The notes under the pieces are model-generated. The model was not told the origin of the DNA. It worked only from the letters and a program-made list of their open reading frames with translations, and did no database searches. Both the position numbers and the translations under genes were made by a program. This document shows, piece by piece, positions 6,951-13,458 of a stretch of 18,181 bases of DNA. The stretch covers positions 1 to 18,181 of the forward strand of contig CAJTZB010000031.1 in NCBI GenBank assembly GCA_910583815.1. Reading direction: 5' to 3'. The first letter of the stretch is position 1, and each line of letters opens with the position of its first letter. Source of the stretch: an uncultured Lachnospiraceae bacterium. GTDB lineage: Bacteria > Bacillota > Clostridia > Lachnospirales > Lachnospiraceae.

Positions 6951-7779
6951 TTCTTATTGTTCTATACATAGCCATTAGCAATAGCCCAATTAACACAAAG
7001 GTATCAAGAAAAAGCACCACTGTCACATGTTTTACGATTTCTTTTACATAAAAAATTATAAACACTTCTACAGACAGTGCTAAGAAGCATAAATAATTAG
7101 TGATGTAATCAGTAACAGAACGGCTGTCAAGCATATTTATTTTAAGCCACCGCCAAATAAAAGGACGTAATACAAATCGGATTATGATGCATGAAACAGG
7201 AAAAGCAAAAATAAATCTTTTATCTGCTAGGGAACTGACTATACTGCCATCCCACTGAATCGGTATTTTGGCAGGCAGATATTTAATAGAAAATACTGCT
7301 GCTAAGAAGCAGATGATTGTAATTATTCCCGAGACAATATTCCCGCCCCATATATAAAAGAAGCTTACAGAATCCAATTTAAGAACGTTGCTGTTTTTAT
7401 TCCAATAATCTTTTACATCAGTAACATACAGTTCTATATTTAAATTTTCATACTTTATTTTTTCATTGGAAGACAGCATACGCTCACAGATTAGCTTTGC
7501 ATGTTCCAATTCAGATAACTGCTGCTCTAAAGTCTGACTTTGCGCTTTGATTACATCATACAAGTCCGCCTCCTTATTGGAAAGTTTGCGGATATCCTCA
7601 ATGGATATACCGAGCGTCCTAAGATATGTGACTTTCTTAATAGTCTCTATGTCTGCCTCTGAATATTCACGGTATCCATTGCTTGCATTTCGGATCGGGC
7701 TGATCAGTTTTTCCTTTTCATAAAAACGAATGCTAGATCGTGGCAAACCGGTTGTCTGTTCTATTTCTTTTATTGTCAT
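6940..7779 (-). CDS. MerR-family regulator with a four-helix membrane domain
   Basis: A 279-residue protein. Residues 1-70 are a typical MerR winged helix-turn-helix: MTIKEIEQTTGLPRSSIRFY, then GYREYSEADIETI and LRTLGISIEDIRKL. A dimerisation coiled coil follows at about 75-105. Unusually, the C-terminal half has four predicted membrane helices at about 141-165, 188-210, 224-246 and 251-272. Between the first two is LPAKIPIQWDGSIVSSLADKR, which resembles the DUF1648/SdpI-type signature (P-x-x-IP-x-HWD...G...K). It is therefore probably a membrane-tethered one-component regulator sensing an envelope signal. The ribosome binding site TAAGGAGGA precedes the ATG. It is the last gene of a minus-strand unit behind a 19-bp-spacer promoter (8375-8405), which it probably controls. 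The operon's transporter genes are broken. Confidence 0.88.
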   Translation of the reverse strand: MTIKEIEQTTGLPRSSIRFYEKEKLISPIRNASNGYREYSEADIETIKKVTYLRTLGISIEDIRKLSNKEADLYDVIKAQSQTLEQQLSELEHAKLICERMLSSNEKIKYENLNIELYVTDVKDYWNKNSNVLKLDSVSFFYIWGGNIVSGIITIICFLAAVFSIKYLPAKIPIQWDGSIVSSLADKRFIFAFPVSCIIIRFVLRPFIWRWLKINMLDSRSVTDYITNYLCFLALSVEVFIIFYVKEIVKHVTVVLFLDTFVLIGLLLMAMYRTIRKEE

Positions 7780-7810
7780 TTCAAGACTCCTCCTTATATC
7801 CTACAAGGCG

Positions 7811-8286
7811 TTATAAGACATCTCTTTTTTCGGCGACAAGAGAGGCACATGCTACAGAAATTATCATAAATGCGCATCCGACAGCAAAGGCTATGAAAGT
7901 ATCATTTGCTGATAATTTTAAGCTATAAGAAGATATATTGCAATCCACCATAAAATGACTTATATCAAATTCTGTATTATTGCTACAGCAACAATTTTGG
8001 ACATTACCAATTGGCTTCTATGTGAAATCGAACCTCCAAGATTTTTTACATACCCATATCGCTGCTCTGCATTTACAAAAATCGTTACAAAGACAGAACA
8101 CAGCACCATGAATAATCTGCCATGAAATAGCATTTCCAATATGCTTACAACACTTGAGTATCTATCTGATATGTCAGCGGTTAGTGCAACACAAAAGAAA
8201 GCTGCCACAATAACCAGTACCATCATTACCCATGTAGAAATCGTATAAACCAGCCGATGCAAATCCATTTTTACCAAATTAAGCAT
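7811..8286 (-). pseudogene. ABC-2-type permease, internally deleted and frameshifted
   Basis: From ATG 8286-8284 the frame encodes 108 residues: a short cytoplasmic start, a first membrane helix (TWVMMVLVIVAAFFCVALTA), a second (RLFMVLCSVFVTIFV), and the permease-typical QRYGYVKNLGGSISHRSQLVMSK. It stops at 7960. In a different frame the DNA then encodes LSANDTFIAFAVGCAFMIIS and ASLVAEKRDVL, ending at TAA 7813-7811. That is a last membrane helix with the usual short charged tail of this permease type. Full-length relatives have about 240-260 residues, so the central helices are missing. Both ends are kept. It lies between an equally reduced ATPase remnant and the MerR gene. Confidence 0.75.
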
Positions 8287-8353
8287 TCCTGCGTCCTCCT
8301 GTCAAATTGCTGTAACATGCTTCCAAAGCTCTTAGGTTTCATATGTGCTCCAT
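8279..8353 (-). pseudogene. ABC transporter ATPase remnant: start and C-terminal tail only
   Basis: On the minus strand, GGGAGG is followed by ATG 8353-8351 and reads MEHI, TGA, then NLRALEACYSNLTGGRRNA and TAA at 8281-8279, all in one frame. The tail, with LTGG near the end, resembles the C-terminus of ABC-2-associated ATPases (the LEDxFxxLTGG type). Its stop overlaps the permease start (ATGCTTAA), as in intact ATPase-permease operons. Only about 23 of roughly 240 codons remain, and Walker A, the signature motif and Walker B are gone. I infer the original gene from context and the tail motif. Confidence 0.55.
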
Positions 8354-8374
8354 CTGACTGCCTCCCTTTTGACC

Positions 8375-8405
8375 ACTATAAGGTATAAACAAGGTTTACA
8401 GTCAA
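8375..8405 (-). promoter_or_regulatory. MerR-type promoter with 19-bp spacer
   Basis: On the minus strand, TTGACT (8405-8400) and TATAGT (8380-8375) are separated by 19 bp, longer than the usual 17. The spacer contains a dyad (GTAAAC, CTT, GTTTATAC; five exact pairs flanking CTT). MerR regulators act on such over-long spacers by twisting the DNA. The promoter lies directly before the unit ending in the merR gene, so autoregulation is likely. Confidence 0.7.
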
Positions 8406-8451
8406 TAGTTTTTTCGTATTTTTCTTGGAAATGGCATATGGAATATAGCCT

Positions 8452-8480
8452 TTGAAGTTTTATTGCATTTATGTTACTAT
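8452..8480 (+). promoter_or_regulatory. Probable sigma-A promoter for the fucosidase gene
   Basis: TTGAAG (8452-8457), a 17-bp spacer and TACTAT (8475-8480), with an extended -10 element (TGT just before it). It lies about 90 bp before the fucosidase start and diverges from the MerR-type promoter. Confidence 0.5.
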
Positions 8481-8566
8481 GATTCTGAAAGATTTAGCAT
8501 CTGTACACCAACGCTATGGAAGATTGATAAAACTGGTAATGAATGCTGACGGAGGCTTGGAAAAAA

Positions 8567-9955
8567 ATGATTTGGGATGATATGCATCTAAACGATAACT
8601 GGACAACAAACAATAACGGCTACTCGCTGTTTGATGATGAAGTGCAGCGGTATCTTCAGGTTGTTCCCTCCAAATCGCAGCTTAAGAATGCGGAGAAGCC
8701 GTTTTATGCATTCCTGCATTTTGGTATGAATACTGCGACTGACAGGGAATGGGGCAATGCAAGTGAAACGGTGGCTGATTTTACGATAAAAGAAATAGAT
8801 GCAGAACAATGGATTGCAGCAATTAAGGGTTCCGGAGCGACAGGTGTGATTCTTACCTGCAAGCATCATGATGGCTTTTGCCTGTGGGATACGAAGTATA
8901 CGGATTTTTCGGTAATGAATTCCCCATATGGCAAAGATATTGTGAGGCAGGTTGCGGATGCATGCAAAAAAGAGGGCATGGATTTTGGCATTTACCTTTC
9001 ACCTTGGGATATGCATGAGAAGACCTATGCGACATCTGCTTACAACGATTATTTTTGCAATCAGCTGATCGAGCTTTTGTCTTGTTATGGTGAAATCTTT
9101 GAGGTCTGGTTTGACGGCGCGAAGGGCGCAGAGGCAAGGGAATTTGATTATGACTGGGGAAGGTACTATGAGATTGTCCGAAGGCTTCAGCCGAATGCGA
9201 ATATTTCTATTTGCGGTCCGGACCTTCGTTGGGTAGGGAATGAAGCAGGAAAGACAAGGGCAGCGGAATTTTCCGTAGTGCCGGAGTATCTGACTTGCGC
9301 GGAAATCGTACAAAAAAATTCCCAGCACAGCGAGGGAGAGGCATCTGAATTAAAGAAGCTGACCTCAAAAGATGAAAATTTAGGCTCAAGGAAGGTCTTG
9401 CAAAAAGAGAAAAAGCTTCATTGGTATCCTGCGGAAGTGGATGTTTCCATCCGCAAGGGCTGGTTTTATCATGAGAGTGAAAACGGTACAGTGAAATCTG
9501 CCGAAGAACTGTTTGATATTTATCTGAACTCCGTCGGAAATAACTGCAGCTTGCTGCTCAATGTTCCGCCAAGCAAAAGAGGCGTGATACATCCTATTGA
9601 TGTGAGAGCACTTTGCGAGCTGGGGGAAAAGATTGGCGCAATCGAAAAAAATCCAATTCTTGTGGAGCATCCCGGCGAATTAAACAAACAGCAGGGGTAT
9701 CTGGAATATCAGTTTGGTGAGAGAAGAAGGATTACATACTGTGTTTTAGAAGAGGATATAACGAAAAGTCAGAGAGTGGAAGCATTTGATTTGTATCTTC
9801 AGACGGAGGATAAAACTTATCAGATGGTTTATTCAGGTACAGTGATTGGTTCTAAAAAGATAATCAAAGCAGATGCAGAGGCAATAGGCGCGGTTCTTGT
9901 GATTCGCCAATCACGGTCGGTACCATGCTTGTCCAAGGTAGGATATTATGAATAG
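8567..9955 (+). CDS. Alpha-L-fucosidase, GH29, no signal peptide
   Basis: About 462 residues. GH29 enzymes remove alpha-L-fucose from glycans with retention. Family signatures are AFLHFGMNTATDREWG, GATGVILTCKHHDGFCLWDTKYTDFSV, FGIYLSPWDMH and FEVWFDGAKGAEAREFDYDW. The Asp of WFDG, about residue 183 from this start, is at the known nucleophile position. A C-terminal beta-sandwich follows (ITKSQRVEAFDLYLQ). There is no signal peptide, so it should act in the cytoplasm on imported fucosylated oligosaccharides. I chose ATG 8567 because GGAGG (8551-8555) lies upstream, though 11 bases away. ATG 8543 would add eight residues without a ribosome binding site, and ATG 8582 is also possible. The HIT gene starts 8 bases downstream. 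No sugar transporter is present nearby. Confidence 0.92.
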   Translation: MIWDDMHLNDNWTTNNNGYSLFDDEVQRYLQVVPSKSQLKNAEKPFYAFLHFGMNTATDREWGNASETVADFTIKEIDAEQWIAAIKGSGATGVILTCKHHDGFCLWDTKYTDFSVMNSPYGKDIVRQVADACKKEGMDFGIYLSPWDMHEKTYATSAYNDYFCNQLIELLSCYGEIFEVWFDGAKGAEAREFDYDWGRYYEIVRRLQPNANISICGPDLRWVGNEAGKTRAAEFSVVPEYLTCAEIVQKNSQHSEGEASELKKLTSKDENLGSRKVLQKEKKLHWYPAEVDVSIRKGWFYHESENGTVKSAEELFDIYLNSVGNNCSLLLNVPPSKRGVIHPIDVRALCELGEKIGAIEKNPILVEHPGELNKQQGYLEYQFGERRRITYCVLEEDITKSQRVEAFDLYLQTEDKTYQMVYSGTVIGSKKIIKADAEAIGAVLVIRQSRSVPCLSKVGYYE

Positions 9956-9963
9956 GAGATAGG

Positions 9964-10362
9964 ATGGAAGATTGCATTTTTTGTAAAATAATAAGCAGCA
10001 ATTCTATATATAAGATATACGAAGATAATTGGACAGTAGCTTTTTTGGATATTGCAAAGGATGTGGATGGGCATATTCTTGTTGTGCCTAAAAAGCATGT
10101 AAAAAATATAATGGACTGTGATACAGATACACTCTGTAAGGTTATGGATGCTGTCAAAAGAATCTCAAACCATCTTATTGATTGCTGTGCTTATGAAGGT
10201 GTTAATTTATTAAACGCAAGTGGTGAAAGTGCAGGACAATCGGTTCCTCATCTTCATATACATCTCATTCCAAGGAAAAAGAAGGATGGGATTGATGCCT
10301 GGCCGACATTTGCCGGGGCTAAGTATGAGTTAGAAACTATATTGGAACGAATTAAAATGTAA
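9964..10362 (+). CDS. HIT-family nucleotide hydrolase/transferase
   Basis: A 132-residue histidine-triad protein of the Hint type, close to the family's usual 110-140. HIT proteins hydrolyse or transfer nucleotidyl groups, for example from adenosine phosphoramidates, in the cytoplasm. The active-site triad is HLHIHLIP (His96, His98, His100). The N-terminal CIFCKI (Cys4, Cys7) is the common zinc-binding start, and DGHILVVPKKH is the conserved phosphate-binding strand. The gene begins 8 bases after the fucosidase stop, with GGAGATAGG before its ATG, so it is probably co-transcribed. The physiological substrate cannot be told, and the link to fucose use may be only positional. Confidence 0.92.
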   Translation: MEDCIFCKIISSNSIYKIYEDNWTVAFLDIAKDVDGHILVVPKKHVKNIMDCDTDTLCKVMDAVKRISNHLIDCCAYEGVNLLNASGESAGQSVPHLHIHLIPRKKKDGIDAWPTFAGAKYELETILERIKM

Positions 10363-10405
10363 ATTTGTGATAGAAATAATCTTAGTTTTCCATTGTCTTT
10401 GCAAT

Positions 10406-10439
10406 ATGCCCATGTTATCTTCCATGATGACATGGGCAT
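10406..10439. repeat. Perfect 10-bp inverted repeat between convergent genes
   Basis: ATGCCCATGT (10406-10415) and ACATGGGCAT (10430-10439) pair across a 14-base loop. It lies between the HIT gene and the convergent trhA-like gene. No T-run follows on either strand. It may act as a weak bidirectional transcript-end hairpin. Confidence 0.45.
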
Positions 10440-10489
10440 TATAAGTCAAAAGGATCATATTTTTCGTACAGCCACTAGTATGTCCTGTA

Positions 10490-11179
10490 TTACAAAATTG
10501 GCATTTCGACAACAAAAAGATACATTAAAACAAAATGACACAGGCTTCCGCCAAGGCAGAACAGATGGAAAATTTCATGTGAACCGAAATTTCTATGCAG
10601 CTTGTTAAATACCGGAAGTTTCAATGCATAAATAATTCCGCCGATGGTATAGATAATGCCGCCGGCAAGCAGCCAGCCAAATGCTGCCGGGGACAGCGCC
10701 TGTACGATGTCCGAGAAGGAGAAAATGCAGAGCCATCCCATCACAATATAGATGCAGGAGGAAATCCATTTTGGGCAGTCAATCCAGAAGATACACTGCA
10801 GAATGCCAATCAGGGCAACGCACCAGACAAGCACAAACAGCAGCATGCCGGAAGTGCCATGCAGGGCAATCAGGCAGATTGGGGTATAAGAGCCGGCAAT
10901 CAGCACATAAATCATCATATGGTCAAACTTTTTCAGCAAATGGTTTGCACGCGCTGAAATATTAAAGGTGTGGTATGTCGTGCTTGCCAGATAGAGCAGG
11001 AACATGCTCGAAGCAAAAATGGCGAGAGAAACAAAATAAACCGGATGCGGCTTTGTGGCGGCACGTACCAGAAGAGGCAATGCTGCAAGCAGTACCATGA
11101 CAACGCCGATAAAATGCGTAATGGCGCTTCCCGGCTCTTTTGGATGTTTTAAGTTGTGTTCTAAAGTTTCTTTTGACAT
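10490..11179 (-). CDS. trhA: Hemolysin III / PAQR-family membrane protein (TrhA-like)
   Basis: A 229-residue, seven-helix membrane protein of the hemolysin III (YqfA/TrhA) family, related to eukaryotic PAQR receptors. All family hallmarks are present: EPGSAITHFIG near the N-terminus, S-x3-H (Ser66, His70) in ASTTYHTF, FDHMMIYVLIAGSYTP with Asp86, and HEIFHLFCLGGSLCHF with the HxxxH pair His201/His205. These are the presumed zinc ligands. In bacteria the family has been linked to membrane energetics and fluidity; the hemolysin name is historical. The ribosome binding site AAAGGAGC lies 6 bases before the ATG. It is transcribed alone, convergent with the HIT gene, with two dyads upstream. Confidence 0.92.
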   Translation of the reverse strand: MSKETLEHNLKHPKEPGSAITHFIGVVMVLLAALPLLVRAATKPHPVYFVSLAIFASSMFLLYLASTTYHTFNISARANHLLKKFDHMMIYVLIAGSYTPICLIALHGTSGMLLFVLVWCVALIGILQCIFWIDCPKWISSCIYIVMGWLCIFSFSDIVQALSPAAFGWLLAGGIIYTIGGIIYALKLPVFNKLHRNFGSHEIFHLFCLGGSLCHFVLMYLFVVEMPIL

Positions 11180-11195
11180 AAGCGGCTCCTTTCAA

Positions 11196-11213
11196 ACTAT
11201 ACTTTGATATAGT
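11196..11213. promoter_or_regulatory. Dyad overlapping the 5' leader of the trhA-like gene
   Basis: ACTATA (11196-11201) and TATAGT (11208-11213) are an exact inverted repeat with a 6-base spacer, starting 16 bases upstream of the trhA start codon. It abuts the Shine-Dalgarno region and could be an operator. I could not fix a convincing promoter here. Confidence 0.3.
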
Positions 11214-11261
11214 ATATGCAGATTTGAGAAAACAATATATAGATTTTGAAAACATTTAATG

Positions 11262-11276
11262 TAGTTTTTAAAACTA
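11262..11276. promoter_or_regulatory. 15-bp palindrome upstream of the trhA-like gene
   Basis: TAGTTTTTAAAACTA is a perfect palindrome around one central base (seven pairs) in the intergenic region 11180-11501. It may be an operator for the minus-strand gene. The rest of the stretch 11281-11402 is AT-rich, and I see no other feature in it. Confidence 0.35.
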
Positions 11277-11402
11277 TATAATACATATGCTTATATTACA
11301 TCATATGGGATAAAAAATCAATAGTAAATTTTAAAATAAGGAAACAATGCTCCATTTTTCCCCTCACGCTAATGGTTTTGCGTATTGGTATATCATCGTT
11401 TC

Positions 11403-11431
11403 TTGCGTTTTGCAGGCAGGCATGATAGAAT
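11403..11431 (+). promoter_or_regulatory. Probable sigma-A promoter for the DUF951-DUF6171-CapA operon
   Basis: TTGCGT (11403-11408), a 17-bp spacer and TAGAAT (11426-11431). Transcription would begin near 11438, which rules out the in-frame ATG at 11430 and supports the start at 11502. Confidence 0.5.
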
Positions 11432-11501
11432 GAAGCCGGTAGATGGGGTAATTTGCCTGTTTGAGTATGGAACGGTGGCAGAAACGGAAGGCAGGGAGAC
11501 A

Positions 11502-11717
11502 ATGGACATTCAGGTAGGAGATGTTTTAAAGTTAAAGAAGCCGCATCCATGCGGCAGCAAGGAATGGGAAGTACTTCGTGCAGGGATGGATTTCCGCTTA
11601 AAGTGCAATGGGTGCGGACATCAGATTATGATTCCGAGAAAACAGCTGGAGCGCAACGTTCGTCAGATTGTTCCGGCGGGGACGGCATCAAAAGAAGATG
11701 GGACGAAAAACATGTGA
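11502..11717 (+). CDS. DUF951 family small protein
   Basis: A 71-residue cytoplasmic protein matching the widely conserved Firmicutes DUF951 family (normally about 60-70 residues). It opens MDIQVGDVLKLKKPHPCGS, followed by EWEVLRAGMDFRLKCNGCG and IPRKQLERNVRQI. Cys17 and the CNGC pair (Cys35, Cys38) may bind a metal. The fold has been predicted to be a small OB-like or nucleic-acid-binding beta barrel, but the function is not known. I chose ATG 11502 because GGGAGA is just upstream and because the family starts here; the longer in-frame extension overlaps the promoter. It is the first gene of a three-gene unit. Confidence 0.88.
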   Translation: MDIQVGDVLKLKKPHPCGSKEWEVLRAGMDFRLKCNGCGHQIMIPRKQLERNVRQIVPAGTASKEDGTKNM

Positions 11718-11737
11718 AGACGGAAGCAGAGGCAGAG

Positions 11738-12031
11738 ATGGGTATGGACAAACAAGAAAACGGCGAGCTTAACGGCAAGGAATTGCGTGTCTGCAAAAAG
11801 TGCCTGCTCCGAGATTTGAATGAGGGAGAACTGTTTCAGACAGTGCAGGCCTATGTTGAGAGGCTGGAAGAAGACATCAAAACACCAAAAGAAGAATACG
11901 GAAGACGCCTGGGAATCTGTAAAGAATGTGAGGACCTTCTTGGCGGCATGTGCCGTATCTGCGGCTGTTATGTGGAGCTGCGCGCGGCAGTACGCAGCCA
12001 TTACTGCCCGGCGGTAAAGAGGAAATGGTAA
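11738..12031 (+). CDS. DUF6171 family cysteine-rich small protein
   Basis: A 97-residue protein with nine cysteines arranged as zinc-ribbon-like knuckles: CKKC, CKEC, CRICGC and a final YCP. It matches the Clostridia DUF6171 family pattern (VCKKCLLRD, then EEIKTPKEEY-like, RRLGICKECEDLLGGMCRICGC, V-E-RAA and a terminal CP..KW). It is probably a metal-binding cytoplasmic protein; the function is unknown. The start is uncertain. ATG 11738 has GAGG upstream, while GTG 11714 overlaps the DUF951 stop (GTGA) and would add eight residues. The stop TAA overlaps the CapA-like start (TAATG), which indicates translational coupling. Confidence 0.82.
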   Translation: MGMDKQENGELNGKELRVCKKCLLRDLNEGELFQTVQAYVERLEEDIKTPKEEYGRRLGICKECEDLLGGMCRICGCYVELRAAVRSHYCPAVKRKW

Positions 12032-13293
12032 TGCATAAGAACAGACAATGGATTTATATGACAGGAATTTTTCTGTTGCTTTTATTTACAGCATGTGCGC
12101 CAAAGGCTGGCATGCTGCAGACGGAAGGGAAGAGCTTGCAGGAAGAGGATGCAGAAGATAAGGATGTTATGTCATCTGCCGCGCTGCCGCAGGCACCAGA
12201 ATTGGAAGAAAATTCTAACAATGAAAAATTGGTACCACAAATAACACTTCAACCGCCAACACCGACAGAAGCTCCGTCCTTGTCACTTGTCATGGTGGGC
12301 GATGTGCTGCTGCATACACGGATTTTGGAGGGTGCGCAGTTAGAGGATGGCACATACAGTTTTGCTTCGTTGTTTGAGAACATAACTGAAGAGATTCAGG
12401 CGGCGGACCTTGCCATTGTGAATCAGGAGGTTATTTTGGGCGGCAGTGAACTTGGCGTATCCGGCTATCCGGCATTTAACGCCCCTTACGAGGCAGGCGA
12501 TGCGCTTGTGGCGGCAGGATTTGACCTTATCTGTCATGCGACAAACCATGCACTTGACAAAGGGAAAAAAGGTTTGCTCAATTGCATCGGCTTTTGGAAG
12601 GAACAGTATCCTGATATTGGGGTCATTGGAATTTATGACAGTGCAGAAGGAAGAGACAGCATTTATTTATATGAAGCGAATGGGATTACAGTGGCAGTGC
12701 TGAATTACACGTATGGGACAAACGGAATCGCGCTTCCAAAGGACATGCCTTATGCGGTCAGTCTGTTGGACAGAGACAGGGTAATAGCAGATTTAAAAAA
12801 AGCGGACGAGCTTGCGGATTTTGTGATTGTCTGTCCTCACTGGGGAACAGAGTATGTATCGGAGCCGACAAAGGAGCAGAAAAAGTGGGCGAAACTGTTT
12901 GAGGAGAACGGAGCCGACCTTGTACTTGGTACACATCCGCATGTCATTGAACCGATTGAGTGGCAAGGCAATATGCTCGTCTATTACTCTATTGGTAACT
13001 TTGCGAACTGGACATCTGGTACAAAGGCAGGGACTGCGGACCGCATGGTAGGAGGTATGGCAGAAATTATATTAGAGCGGGCAGAGGATGGCACGGTATT
13101 CGTTGCAGAGTACGGTGTTACGCCTCTTATTTGCCATGTAGAAGAAGGGAAGCAGAAAGTAACGGTTTATACGATTTATGACTATACAAAAGAGCTCGGG
13201 GAACAAAATGCCATCCGCAATCAAGATGCTGCGTTCAGCTACGAATATTGCGTAGAACTGTGCGAACGTATCTGGGGAGAGCTTTGGAGATAA
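12031..13293 (+). CDS. CapA-family (poly-gamma-glutamate synthesis-like) lipoprotein
   Basis: 420 residues. The N-terminus is a signal peptide with lipobox LFTAC (Cys22), followed by a Pro/Glu-rich linker to about residue 82. The CapA/PGA_cap metallophosphatase-like domain follows: SLVMVGDVLLHTR (Asp91), ADLAIVNQEV, ICHATNHALDKG, VIVCPHWGTEY, ADLVLGTHPHVIEPIEW and VYYSIGNFANW. These are the metal-site motifs of the family. It should sit on the outer face of the membrane. Relatives take part in poly-glutamate capsule handling, but stand-alone CapA lipoproteins like this are common in Clostridia and mostly uncharacterised. No capBC genes are present. ATG 12031 was chosen because AGAGGA is 7 bases upstream and the start overlaps the previous stop (TAATG). 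Confidence 0.9.
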   Translation: MHKNRQWIYMTGIFLLLLFTACAPKAGMLQTEGKSLQEEDAEDKDVMSSAALPQAPELEENSNNEKLVPQITLQPPTPTEAPSLSLVMVGDVLLHTRILEGAQLEDGTYSFASLFENITEEIQAADLAIVNQEVILGGSELGVSGYPAFNAPYEAGDALVAAGFDLICHATNHALDKGKKGLLNCIGFWKEQYPDIGVIGIYDSAEGRDSIYLYEANGITVAVLNYTYGTNGIALPKDMPYAVSLLDRDRVIADLKKADELADFVIVCPHWGTEYVSEPTKEQKKWAKLFEENGADLVLGTHPHVIEPIEWQGNMLVYYSIGNFANWTSGTKAGTADRMVGGMAEIILERAEDGTVFVAEYGVTPLICHVEEGKQKVTVYTIYDYTKELGEQNAIRNQDAAFSYEYCVELCERIWGELWR

Positions 13294-13382
13294 ATAGAAT
13301 ACTTGTGAAATAAAAGAATAAATGAAAAACATACAACTATTCCATAGACATCTATATTTTCCATAATATACACTAGAATTTC

Positions 13383-13411
13383 TTGACAATACAGCATAGA
13401 AGTGGTAAATT
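13383..13411 (+). promoter_or_regulatory. Strong sigma-A promoter opening the thiol/peptide locus
   Basis: A perfect TTGACA (13383-13388), a 17-bp spacer and TAAATT (13406-13411), about 48 bp before the rhodanese-thioredoxin start. No convincing terminator separates it from the CapA-like gene, so some read-through is possible. Confidence 0.65.
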
Positions 13412-13458
13412 TTAAATAAATATGCTGCATTATTATGCCAATATAGGTGGAGATTAGG

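Noticed and set aside
10406..10439. Intrinsic terminator for the HIT or TrhA-like gene
   Set aside because: The stem is perfect but has no T-run on either side, so I list it as an inverted repeat only.
10505..10511. TTCGACA, the reverse complement of the Spo0A core TGTCGAA
   Set aside because: It lies inside the coding end of the TrhA-like gene, far from any promoter, as a single copy; chance is likely.
10595..10965. Plus-strand open frames across 10595-10965
   Set aside because: They are antisense to the strongly recognised seven-helix TrhA-like gene and encode no recognisable protein.
11385..11501. Longer N-terminus for the DUF951 protein
   Set aside because: It would overlap the -35/-10 promoter, lacks family similarity and has no ribosome binding site.
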